From NCBI GenBank assembly GCA_003447545.1, contig DLYX01000531.1:1-8807 (forward strand): 8,807 nucleotides of DNA. Reading direction: 5' to 3'. The notes below the pieces were generated by a model, which saw only the letters and a list, made by a program, of their open reading frames with translations, made no database searches and was not told where the DNA came from. Below, piece by piece: positions 1 to 5,906 of this stretch. The first letter of the stretch is position 1. Each line of letters opens with the position of its first letter. This DNA comes from Deltaproteobacteria bacterium. GTDB lineage: Bacteria; Desulfobacterota; Binatia; UBA12015. The position numbers and the translations under genes are program-made.

Positions 1-31
1 AAAAAGAGGGCGGCGGAGCCGAAGCTCCGCC
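1..31 (-). terminator. Intrinsic terminator, leftward, UUCG-loop hairpin
   Basis: Read on the minus strand, an 8-bp perfect stem (GGCGGAGC / GCTCCGCC) closes a TTCG tetraloop, the very stable UUCG type, and is followed by CCCTCTTTTT. This is the textbook form of a Rho-independent terminator. On the plus strand no T-run follows, so it works leftward. The only minus-strand coding trace just upstream of it is the degraded gene remnant ending near 47. Confidence 0.8.
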
Positions 32-46
32 ACCCTTTGGTACATG

Positions 47-521
47 CTAGTCGTTGACGTGCCTAAGGGCAGACGCCATGCGTGGTGGTGCAGGTCCGAT
101 TGATTCCGCCACTGACCGAGGGTTGCGATTGCCGTGCCAGCCGGGCCGACGAAGCCGCGGCCGGGAAATAGGTGGTAATAACGGTCCTTCAGGCCGCTCC
201 CGAAAATCGGCGTCGACGGTTGGAGGGTACTGAGTTTCGCGCAGAGCCAGCCGGACTTTGCAGGAGATGCCAACCGGGGTTTGCCGTACACGTCTCCTTC
301 GACCGCGCGCTTCGATGGCCGGCGTGACGGAACACCACCGACAGGCATAAGAGCCCGCGCAAGCCCTCGAGCGCCCCGATATTACTGATGTAAGCATTGT
401 CACCGGGCAACGCTTTTTTCGTTTGGGTGGGCGCCGAGAGAGGTTTCACCGTGTTCGTCTCGAGGCTCAAAACGTGCGATCCGGGGATGGGAACGGGGCT
501 GGAATTGGCGCGGCAGGCCAA
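47..521 (-). pseudogene. Possible remnant of an acyltransferase-3 (OafA/YrhL-like) gene
   Basis: The minus strand has no intact gene here. One frame (189-521) contains NIGALEGLRGLLCLSVVFRH, which resembles the first membrane segment of acyltransferase-3 membrane proteins (a conserved LRG followed by a hydrophobic helix ending in His). These proteins transfer acyl groups to sugars of surface glycans or lipids. The reading frame then turns into low-complexity Arg/Ser/Pro sequence, and the other frames continue without recognisable content up to the terminator at 1-31. A living member would be about 350-400 residues with some ten membrane helices; at most 30-40 residues look authentic here. No convincing start codon or ribosome site is visible. 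I read it as a truncated, internally deleted remnant, but chance resemblance is possible. Confidence 0.3.
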
Positions 522-576
522 GGAAAAAAATCTTCAAACGACCTACCCTGGGCGGACGTCGGCTGTGTAGAATCCG

Positions 577-1581
577 ATGATGTTCTTCAAACACATCAAG
601 ACATCTCAAGTGCCGGTGCTGGCCGCCGCTATCGTCGGAGCTTGCCGGGAGAGAGGTTGGGCCCTGGATGTCCAGCCGCGGTTATTGGGCGCGATCTTCT
701 CAGCGCTCTTCAACTTCGATGAGGACTTTCGTAATCTTCCCGGCACGACAGCTGAGGAAGTCGCCTCGGCGTTCCCGAATGCCGCAGAACGCCGCGAAAT
801 CATTGATCTGATGCTCATCTGCGAGCTTTGCCTCCACGAGATCCCGGCGGAACTGAGCGACTCGATCGATCGCTGGGCAACTGACCTTGGTGTGAACGGG
901 ATTGACCTGGCCGTCGCCCGCGAGCTTGCTCAGGGCGCCCAGGCCCGAGCGCAATTCGACCTCTATCGTAATGGCTTTTGGGGTGCTTGCGCGGAGATTG
1001 ATCCCGCGTTCTCGGCCCTCATTGAAGCAAACGGTGCCCGAGCTTTCGCGCTGACGATTACCGCCGATCCGGGCGAGGCTGCGCGTTGGGCGGCTCTGGA
1101 ACACTGTCCGGCCGGAAGTTTGGGCCGAGGCGTCTGGGACTTCTACGATCAGCGCAATTTCGTGTACCCGGGGACCCCGGGTGCGGTCAGCAAGGCCGAG
1201 TCACATCACGACTGGGTCCATGTCCTATGCGACTATGGCACCAGCCCGATGGGCGAGGTTGAGGTCGGCGCCTTTCGTATGACAACAACGGACGATCCGG
1301 GTGCGGCGCTCACGTTCATTGCCGGGCAACTCGCCTTTTATCAGGGCGGCATCATGCCCAGCGCACTGACGGGTCTTCACAAGGACCACGTTCTGGAAAC
1401 ACCGGGAGGGACGGAGAGGGTCGCGGACGCGCTACGTCGAGGGCGCGAGTGCACCTTTGATACCTACCATCTGTTCGACTTCTTCGCGGTTGCAAATGAA
1501 CCGCTCGAGGGACTACGGGAACGCTGGAATTTTGTACCAAAGTCCGTTGCCGATTCTCCGTCCTGGGACCTGGACACCTGA
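577..1581 (+). CDS. COQ4-family (ubiquinone biosynthesis-like) protein with helical N-terminal domain
   Basis: 334 residues in two parts. The C-terminal half (about 175-325) carries the COQ4 hallmark H211-D212-x-x-H215-x11-E227, the divalent-metal site, inside HHDWVHVLCDYGTSPMGEVE, preceded by GSLGRGVWDFYDQ, which matches the family's 'GxxGRxxxxFxxxxxxxP' stretch. COQ4 acts in ubiquinone synthesis, reported as an oxidative decarboxylase of the head-group C1 carbon. The N-terminal half (about 1-140) is helical, with an acidic/hydrophobic segment (71-100, ERREIIDLMLICELCLHEIP) that recalls TerB-like domains; that link is weak. There is no signal peptide or membrane segment. An in-frame TAG at 568-570 makes 577 the first possible start; ATG codons at 577 and 580 are both possible and neither has a good Shine-Dalgarno. 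No other quinone gene is nearby, so the substrate could differ from ubiquinone. Family call is firm, exact role is not. Confidence 0.85.
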   Translation: MMFFKHIKTSQVPVLAAAIVGACRERGWALDVQPRLLGAIFSALFNFDEDFRNLPGTTAEEVASAFPNAAERREIIDLMLICELCLHEIPAELSDSIDRWATDLGVNGIDLAVARELAQGAQARAQFDLYRNGFWGACAEIDPAFSALIEANGARAFALTITADPGEAARWAALEHCPAGSLGRGVWDFYDQRNFVYPGTPGAVSKAESHHDWVHVLCDYGTSPMGEVEVGAFRMTTTDDPGAALTFIAGQLAFYQGGIMPSALTGLHKDHVLETPGGTERVADALRRGRECTFDTYHLFDFFAVANEPLEGLRERWNFVPKSVADSPSWDLDT

Positions 1582-1782
1582 GAGCGCTTCCGCCCAGCGG
1601 CGCGGCTGGAAATCTTCCTGTTTCCCCCGGCGCCGCAGAATGCGCTTGATGCGGCAAACGCTTGCGCCATCAAATTATGAAAAGTTGTCGCCGCCGATTG
1701 CTACGGTTAGGCTTCTCCCTCAACACACTGGCCTCGCGTAGCGAGTCGAGGCCTTCGCGCAAGTCACAGGAAAGGACCGATC
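1582..1782 (+). other. Intergenic region with two inverted repeats
   Basis: This gap separates the COQ4-like gene from the dehydrogenase. At 1646-1673 TTGATG and CATCAA flank an inner GCAA/TTGC stem with a 2x2 mismatch and a four-base loop. It lacks a T-run, so it is only a weak candidate for the end of the upstream transcript. At 1730-1753 GGCCTCG and CGAGGCC form a 7-bp stem that competes with an inner CTCGC-GTA-GCGAG hairpin, ending 29 bases before the next start codon. I see no convincing promoter boxes. Confidence 0.35.
1768..1776 (+). promoter_or_regulatory. Ribosome binding site that decides the GTG start at 1783
   Basis: AGGAAAGGA lies 6 bases before GTG 1783, while the in-frame ATG at 1810 has no purine-rich sequence before it. 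This favours the GTG start. Confidence 0.65.
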
Positions 1783-2601
1783 GTGCAAGAAAACCCTGCA
1801 GCATCTCCCATGAAGGCCTATGACCTCTCGGGTCGAGTAGCTGTTGTCACCGGTGCCGCCAGCGGTATCGGGCAGCGTTCAGCCGAGTTTCTCTCGGCGG
1901 CCGGAGCTCGCATCGTACTCGCCGACATCGACGCCGAAGGCCTCGAGGTCACGGCTGGGCGGGTCAACCAGACAAGTGCCGGGGTCACCCAGGTGACCGA
2001 CGTGACGGACCGCAGCGCCGTCGAGGCCCTCATCCAGCGCGCCGTCGACGAGTACGGGCAACTGGATATCCTGTGCAATATCGCAGGAGCGATGTCCCCG
2101 GGCACGATCGAGGAAATCACCGACGACCAGCTCGAGAAAGCTCTTTCCCTCAACCTTCGCAGCGTAATCTGGGGATGCCGCGCGGCGATCCCCGCCATGA
2201 AGGGCAATGAAACAGGAGGATCGATCATCAACGTCTCCTCCGGTGCGATTGATTCGCCTACCCCCGGCATCGGCCTCTACGCGATCACAAAGGCGGCCGT
2301 TGCCATGCTGACCAAGACTCTGGCAACCGAGGTTGGTCCTTATGGTATCCGGGTCAACGCGCTCTGCCCGGGCGCTACAATGACCAAGTTCACCACGTGG
2401 CGGATGCATCGCGAAGATGGAACCCTCGATCGGGAGGCGTACGACCAGTTCGTCGAACGAATGAGAGCACGCTCGCCGCTCGGTGAAGTCGGCGAAGCCG
2501 AAGACCAGGCGCATATCCTTCTCCATCTCGCCTCGGATGCGGCGCGATGGACGACGGGTACCATCATGCGAGCGAACGGGGGCCAGACCTTTTCCTGGTA
2601 G
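1783..2601 (+). CDS. Short-chain dehydrogenase/reductase (classical SDR)
   Basis: 272 residues, normal length for a classical SDR, a cytosolic NAD(P)(H)-dependent oxidoreductase of alcohol/ketone groups. The cofactor motif TGAASGIG is at 23-30. An aspartate (D48) ends the second strand, which usually selects NAD(H) over NADP(H). NIAG at 99-102 stands for the NNAG motif. The catalytic tetrad is complete: N124, S153, Y166, K170 (YAITK). The PG motif that follows the last central strand is at 196-197. The substrate cannot be read from sequence; nearby acyl-CoA genes suggest a hydroxyacyl, steroid or alcohol intermediate, which is only inference. GTG start; the alternative ATG at residue 10 would also leave the fold complete. 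The gene converges with the minus-strand operon, its stop lying 39 bases from that operon's last stop. Confidence 0.95.
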   Translation: MQENPAASPMKAYDLSGRVAVVTGAASGIGQRSAEFLSAAGARIVLADIDAEGLEVTAGRVNQTSAGVTQVTDVTDRSAVEALIQRAVDEYGQLDILCNIAGAMSPGTIEEITDDQLEKALSLNLRSVIWGCRAAIPAMKGNETGGSIINVSSGAIDSPTPGIGLYAITKAAVAMLTKTLATEVGPYGIRVNALCPGATMTKFTTWRMHREDGTLDREAYDQFVERMRARSPLGEVGEAEDQAHILLHLASDAARWTTGTIMRANGGQTFSW

Positions 2602-2640
2602 CCTCGCGAAGGCGACCGGGCGACCGCCTGCCGTCCAGGG
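2602..2640. other. Short convergent spacer, GC-rich with small inverted repeat
   Basis: The 39 bases between two convergent genes contain a direct repeat of GCGACCG within AGGCGACCGGGCGACCGCCT, whose ends (AGGCG/CGCCT) can pair. No T-run follows on either strand, so it is at best a weak bidirectional stop signal. Confidence 0.3.
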
Positions 2641-3519
2641 TCAGTTCGAGGGGGTTCCCAGCTGCTTGAAGGACTTCACCGTCGCCCGTGAGTAGGCCGC
2701 GCGATATCGGTCGTAGGCAAGCTTGTAATTTCCGTCTGCGCGAAAGGCTTCCGCCTGTGACCAGAGCTTCTGGATTTCTGGCTTCATATGGTAGCCCGAA
2801 GCCTCGGTCTGATCGATGGCCTCTCGCGTATACCCGCGCACCAAGTCGAGAGCGCCTTCTTCCTCGGAGGGCAGGTATAGCGAGCCCGTGCGCAGACCCC
2901 CGCGAACGGCCAGATTGCCTTCGACGACCAGGCGCTGCAGCGTAACTAGTCGATCTTGTACTTCGGCCAGTTTGTCCCTGACCACGGTCAGACGTCCATT
3001 GTTGGCGATCGCCGTTCCCTGTGTCCAGCACCCACCTACGATGTCCGCGTAGGTGCCAAGCTGTCCGACAACATGAGCGGTATGTTCGATCGTCGAGCAG
3101 GCCCGTTCCAGCCCGGGAATGGTTTTGCTCAGGGAGCCACCTTCGCCGCCTTCCACCAGCAGTCCATGCCCCGAAAACCTGTGCAGCGGAACTTCCACCT
3201 TGCCGTCCTCCATGGTGGCCCGGCAGGTTTCTTCTCGCCCTCGGTCCCCCGCGTCGCCGAAGCCGAAGGGCATCACTTCCTTCTCCGGAAGAAATCCGAT
3301 TTTCGAGATCTCGATCTTGTCGCACTTCCATTTAAGGCCCGCGGCGATTGTCTCAAGGGAGTTGTGGGCGACCGCCAGGCCCATGGAGAGACTCCAGCGA
3401 CCGGCCCATGCCAAGCCCAATTCGCAGGATTTCTCGGGCCAATCCGGGTCTCGCGGGGCCGATTTTTCGGTGTCGTGATTCTTCGCCTCCGCATCGACCT
3501 GCGTGAGCAGGTCGCGCAA
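2641..3519 (-). CDS. C-terminal piece of paralog 4: WPxxxC core without signal peptide
   Basis: Open from the TAA at 3535-3537 onward; TTG 3519 is the first plausible restart, 15 bases after the stop, with only a weak GAG upstream. From that start: WPEKSC at 27-32, further cysteines at 66, 99, 141 (ERACS) and 164 (GGCWTQG), the GG-x6-YLP block at 207-217, GYHMKP at 242-247, and a C-terminal TPR-like hairpin (about 253-280, A-x2-F-x3-G-x-Y-x2-A-x3-Y-x2-A). Without a signal peptide this piece would stay in the cytoplasm, where the conserved cysteines make little sense. I therefore think it is not an independent functional gene, but reinitiation cannot be excluded. Confidence 0.5.
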   Translation of the reverse strand: MRDLLTQVDAEAKNHDTEKSAPRDPDWPEKSCELGLAWAGRWSLSMGLAVAHNSLETIAAGLKWKCDKIEISKIGFLPEKEVMPFGFGDAGDRGREETCRATMEDGKVEVPLHRFSGHGLLVEGGEGGSLSKTIPGLERACSTIEHTAHVVGQLGTYADIVGGCWTQGTAIANNGRLTVVRDKLAEVQDRLVTLQRLVVEGNLAVRGGLRTGSLYLPSEEEGALDLVRGYTREAIDQTEASGYHMKPEIQKLWSQAEAFRADGNYKLAYDRYRAAYSRATVKSFKQLGTPSN

Positions 3520-3534
3520 TGCGGTCTCGGTATT

Positions 3535-3807
3535 TTAGAGGCTTTGCAGGCCGGACAGGTTACCGCTCCCTGGCCAAATGGCCGCCAGAACGTCGGGATC
3601 GATTGTCTCCCACTCCGAAACCAGGCCGAGAGCGTCGGTTTCCATTGAGGAAACCCCGAACCGATTTGCAAAGGAGGCAACGTGTTCGGCAATTGCATGC
3701 ATTCGCTCGCGAACCTGAGCCGGTTCGCCGGTCAAATCTGCATGGCCAACTGCCGGGTAGGCCGCGAAGAGCAATGCAAGGGACAGTCTCAGGAGAAGCC
3801 GCTTCAT
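3535..3807 (-). CDS. N-terminal piece of paralog 4: signal peptide plus N-terminal module
   Basis: 90 codons up to TAA. MKRLLLRLSLALLFAAYPAV followed by GHA-DLTG is a good Sec signal peptide with cleavage after A23. The rest (24-90) is a helical, cysteine-free segment whose end (TIDPDVLAAIWPGSGNLSGL) matches the LSDEELHELLNLSPGRGSAL stretch of the paralog in 5478-5906. On its own it would be a roughly 67-residue exported peptide. It is translationally coupled to the gene ending at 3804 through a 4-base ATGA overlap. Confidence 0.6.
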   Translation of the reverse strand: MKRLLLRLSLALLFAAYPAVGHADLTGEPAQVRERMHAIAEHVASFANRFGVSSMETDALGLVSEWETIDPDVLAAIWPGSGNLSGLQSL

Positions 3808-4685
3808 GGGTTGGCCTCGGTCGCCAGGGATGTCGACTGCACGGTGATCTTGTCGTATGCGAGGCGGTAGAACCGAACCGCACCCTTGGTATTGCCGGCT
3901 GAGAGAGCGTCTCCTGCCTTGTTGAGAGCCTCGTCGACATCAGGAGAAAGAACGTAGCCAGCCGACTCGGTTCGTTCGGCAATACTGTCGACGAGCGCCC
4001 CGACGGTTTCCAGGTCCCCGCCCATCGATTCGGGGAGGTACAATGAGCTCGGCATACTCCCGCCGAAGCGATGCAGGCTTTGCTCGAGATAGATGTCGAA
4101 AATGAGCGTCATGTCGTCCACCAGCGCCTCGCTCTGCTCGTGGAGGGTTTCCAGTCGTTCGTAGGACGAATCGAGGTAGCCTGCCGTCCAGCAGTCCAGC
4201 CAAGCCCGTTGCAGGGGCGGGGCAGACCAGGCCGCGGTAAAGGCCGCCTGCGCCACACTGCAGCCCGGACCCGCCTTCGCCTCGGCTTCTGCTTCCTCAC
4301 TCGAAGCACCCTTCCAGTCGACCGTCAGGTCATTGTCGACCTGGCCCCAGCAGTGCACGCCTCGACCGCCCTCGTCGTCGCAGAGCATTTCCCGGAAGTC
4401 CTGATCCCGCAGACAACGCCCCGAAATCCGCAAACCGTCCGAAACCACCGGCAACGCCCTGATCGCTCCTTCTTCCGCGCAGGCCAGCAGCATCGCCAGA
4501 TCGGAAGCATCGAGGGTGCCTTGCACCGCCATCAGTGCCGTCCAATTGGTGCTGGGCTGAGTTCCGGCCAACTCGCACGAAGCATCGGGCCACGCGTCTG
4601 CCTCGTCGGCGGCGTGGCCGATGCCGGGCATCAAACTGAGCAAGAGGCTTGCCATGAGAAGCCTCAGGGAGAACCAAACCTTCAT
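3804..4685 (-). CDS. Exported paralog 3 (subtype A), short form, unknown function
   Basis: 293 residues, intact. Signal peptide 1-25 (charged start, hydrophobic MASLLLSLMP, cleavage GHA-ADEA) leads almost directly into the core WPDASC (32-37), so it lacks the N-terminal module of the other three. Core cysteines at 69, 112, 142 (GPGCS) and 165 (LDCWTAG) align with the family; C91 and C102 are extra. Then come SYERLETL (174-181), GG-x6-YLPESMGG (208-223), AGYVLSP (242-248) and a TPR-like hairpin (about 254-280) with FYRLAY. It resembles the 350-residue paralog most (YLPES-x-GG-x-LET). The ATG overlaps the upstream stop as ATGA, with a GGGGG-rich ribosome site 7 bases before. The fold suggests a disulfide-bonded periplasmic or secreted protein; no enzyme motif is seen and I do not recognise a family. 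Confidence 0.85.
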   Translation of the reverse strand: MKVWFSLRLLMASLLLSLMPGIGHAADEADAWPDASCELAGTQPSTNWTALMAVQGTLDASDLAMLLACAEEGAIRALPVVSDGLRISGRCLRDQDFREMLCDDEGGRGVHCWGQVDNDLTVDWKGASSEEAEAEAKAGPGCSVAQAAFTAAWSAPPLQRAWLDCWTAGYLDSSYERLETLHEQSEALVDDMTLIFDIYLEQSLHRFGGSMPSSLYLPESMGGDLETVGALVDSIAERTESAGYVLSPDVDEALNKAGDALSAGNTKGAVRFYRLAYDKITVQSTSLATEANP

Positions 4686-5653
4686 GGTCGATCCCCCTTT
4701 CCGGAGCCAGGTGCCGAGGCTGGTGGCGTATTCGAACTGCGCGTGGCGAGACGAAATGCCTTCCGATATCGGTCGAACGCGCGCTTCACTTCCCCGACAT
4801 CACGGTAGCTGTCGCCATCATTCATATATTTTTCGATACCCGGCCGCATTCGGTAACCAAGTTCCGAGGTCCCTTCGACAGCGGTCTCCACGGTGCGGCG
4901 AGTCTCCTCGAGGAAGCCGTCGAAGGTCGCCGGCAAATAGGCCGCAGAGGGGCGACTCCCGCCGCGGACGGCGAGTGTATGCTCGAAAATGAGCCGCCGA
5001 ATCCCCGCGGACATTTCGCGCACCTGAGTAATCTCGTCCTGGATTACGCCGAGACGTTCATAGTTCGCTTCGGCGGTGCCGAAATCCCAACATTCGAGGT
5101 ACTGGTCCAGATATTCTTGCGTCTTTTTCGAGGTGACCACCAATGCCTTGGCAGCCGAACACGCCGCTGCGCCACCGGCGACGGTGACCGGGAGCAATGC
5201 ACCTCCCTTGACGGTTCCGCCGCGACCCCAGGTGTCGCCTTCCATGATCAGTTGACAGTCACCGATATCGAGGACGATAAAGCCCACAACTCGGATACTG
5301 CAGGTTTCCACCTCTCTTTGATCTCCTTCGAAACGGAAAGGGCGGTCAACTGTGATCGGTTCGATCGTGACCGCCTCACAGGCGGACGCGATCGCCTGAT
5401 AGGCTTCCAGCGCCACCAGAGTTGTACCGATCAAACTGGTGTATGCGGTCCAGGATCCGTCCTCTCCCTGAACGCCATCAATTGGACACTGCTTTTCCGG
5501 CCAGTCCGTCTCGGAGACATCGCTCGGTTCGGTCGATGCGCAAGGCATGCAACCCGTCTCTCGTTTTTCGATACTTTTCTGCGGCCCAGCGCAACTGCAC
5601 CAGAGCTGAGCCTCGGCCTGGTGAAAGATTGAGAAGCTCATGAAGCTCTTCAT
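4682..5653 (-). CDS. C-terminal piece of paralog 2: WPxxxC core
   Basis: 323 codons from ATG 5653, but the first 30 or so residues are the wrong frame of the N-terminal module and the start lacks a Shine-Dalgarno, so authentic sequence begins near 5564. In this numbering: WPEKQC 51-56, cysteines at 92, 118, 133, 165 (AAACS) and 188 (LECWDFG), NYERL 197-201, GG-x6-YLP 231-241, GYRMRP 266-271, and a TPR-like hairpin about 277-304 ending FDRYRKAFRLAT. A Pro/Ser/Gly tail follows. The middle segment (about 95-160) is rich in beta-branched residues and glycine. Its stop overlaps the next gene's start as ATGA. No signal peptide belongs to this frame, so expression as an exported protein needs the upstream frame. 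Confidence 0.55.
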   Translation of the reverse strand: MKSFMSFSIFHQAEAQLWCSCAGPQKSIEKRETGCMPCASTEPSDVSETDWPEKQCPIDGVQGEDGSWTAYTSLIGTTLVALEAYQAIASACEAVTIEPITVDRPFRFEGDQREVETCSIRVVGFIVLDIGDCQLIMEGDTWGRGGTVKGGALLPVTVAGGAAACSAAKALVVTSKKTQEYLDQYLECWDFGTAEANYERLGVIQDEITQVREMSAGIRRLIFEHTLAVRGGSRPSAAYLPATFDGFLEETRRTVETAVEGTSELGYRMRPGIEKYMNDGDSYRDVGEVKRAFDRYRKAFRLATRSSNTPPASAPGSGKGDRP

Positions 5654-5906
5654 CGCTCAGCACGGCAGCCTGTGCGGCGGCCTGATTCGCTTCTTCGGCC
5701 AACGTCGGTTGGTTCAGGATGGCGGCGATATCTTCCTGGTAGAGCGCCGCTGCTTCAAGATGGCGTCGGGCCTCTGCCGCGAGAAGCGGATCGACCGCTG
5801 CTTCTGCCGATATGCTGACGAAAATCGGCGCCAGGATGAAGGCCAGGCTGGCAATCAGGCGGTTCAGTTTAACGAAGCCTCCTCTGAGAGCCTGCCGTCG
5901 CTTCAC
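5478..5906 (-). CDS. N-terminal piece of paralog 2: signal peptide plus N-terminal module
   Basis: 142 codons from GTG 5906, which has GGGAGG 6 bases upstream (5913-5918) and overlaps the preceding gene by 38 bases. The start gives a basic n-region (KRRQALRGGFVKLNR), a hydrophobic stretch LIASLAFILAPIFVSISA and cleavage near AEA-A (about 37): a Sec signal peptide. Residues 38-113 form an Ala/Glu-rich helical module ending ALVQLRWAAEKYRK. After about residue 114 the frame reads Arg-rich sequence with no family likeness, consistent with being out of frame. A stronger Shine-Dalgarno (AGAGGAGG, 5879-5886) sits just downstream, but only GTT, and then CTG after 10 bases, follow it, so GTG 5906 is preferred. 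Confidence 0.55.
   Translation of the reverse strand: MKRRQALRGGFVKLNRLIASLAFILAPIFVSISAEAAVDPLLAAEARRHLEAAALYQEDIAAILNQPTLAEEANQAAAQAAVLSDEELHELLNLSPGRGSALVQLRWAAEKYRKTRDGLHALRIDRTERCLRDGLAGKAVSN
5564..5568 (-). other. Probable frameshift site in paralog 2
   Basis: A run of five A on the minus strand (tat cga aaa acg in the N-terminal frame, gaa aaa cga in the core frame). One extra A here explains the +1 change between the signal-peptide frame and the WPEKQC frame. It is the only homopolymer of this length in the overlap and so the simplest candidate. Confidence 0.45.

Larger units (their letters stand above)
2641..3807 (-). pseudogene. Exported paralog 4 (subtype B), interrupted by an in-frame TAA
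   Basis: Last gene of the four-paralog operon. If the TAA at 3535-3537 is read as a sense codon, a single frame of 388 residues runs through, close to the 350 and 407 residues of the full-length paralogs. Order: signal peptide (1-23), N-terminal module (24-about 115), core from WPEKSC (123-128) to the C-terminus. Sequence on both sides of the stop aligns with the paralog at 4682-5906 (SALVQLRW there, TALRDLLT here just after the stop), so the two pieces belonged to one protein. CAA to TAA is one transition and would restore Gln. No readthrough motif such as CARYYA follows the stop. Start ATG 3807 overlaps the upstream stop as ATGA, with GAGG 7 bases upstream. Function unknown. Confidence 0.7.
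4682..5906 (-). pseudogene. Exported paralog 2 (subtype B), interrupted by a frameshift
   Basis: Two overlapping frames together give one family member. Removing one base from the A5 run (T5 on plus, 5564-5568) joins residue 114 of the N-terminal frame to the core frame and yields about 407 residues: signal peptide, N-terminal module, then WPEKQC at about 135-140. Other single-base changes between about 5520 and 5600 could do the same, so the exact lesion site is uncertain. The closest relative is the broken paralog at 2641-3807 (shared DWPEK-x-C, LAVRGG, GY-x-M-x-P and F/Y-D-R-Y-R blocks). A five-base A run is short for programmed transcriptional slippage. Function unknown. Confidence 0.65.

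Noticed and set aside
1879..2526. Minus-strand 215-codon open frame
   Set aside because: Antisense to the dehydrogenase with complete catalytic residues.
3535..3537. Programmed stop-codon readthrough or selenocysteine at the TAA
   Set aside because: TAA is not the selenocysteine codon, and no CARYYA-type readthrough context follows; nonsense mutation or sequence error is simpler.
2956..3648. Plus-strand 230-codon open frame
   Set aside because: Antisense to paralog 4; composition is that of a shadow frame.
4071..4808. Plus-strand 245-codon open frame
   Set aside because: Antisense to the intact gene at 3804-4685 with signal peptide and family motifs.
4979..5632. Plus-strand 217-codon open frame
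   Set aside because: Antisense to the paralog core at 4682-5653, which aligns with three relatives.
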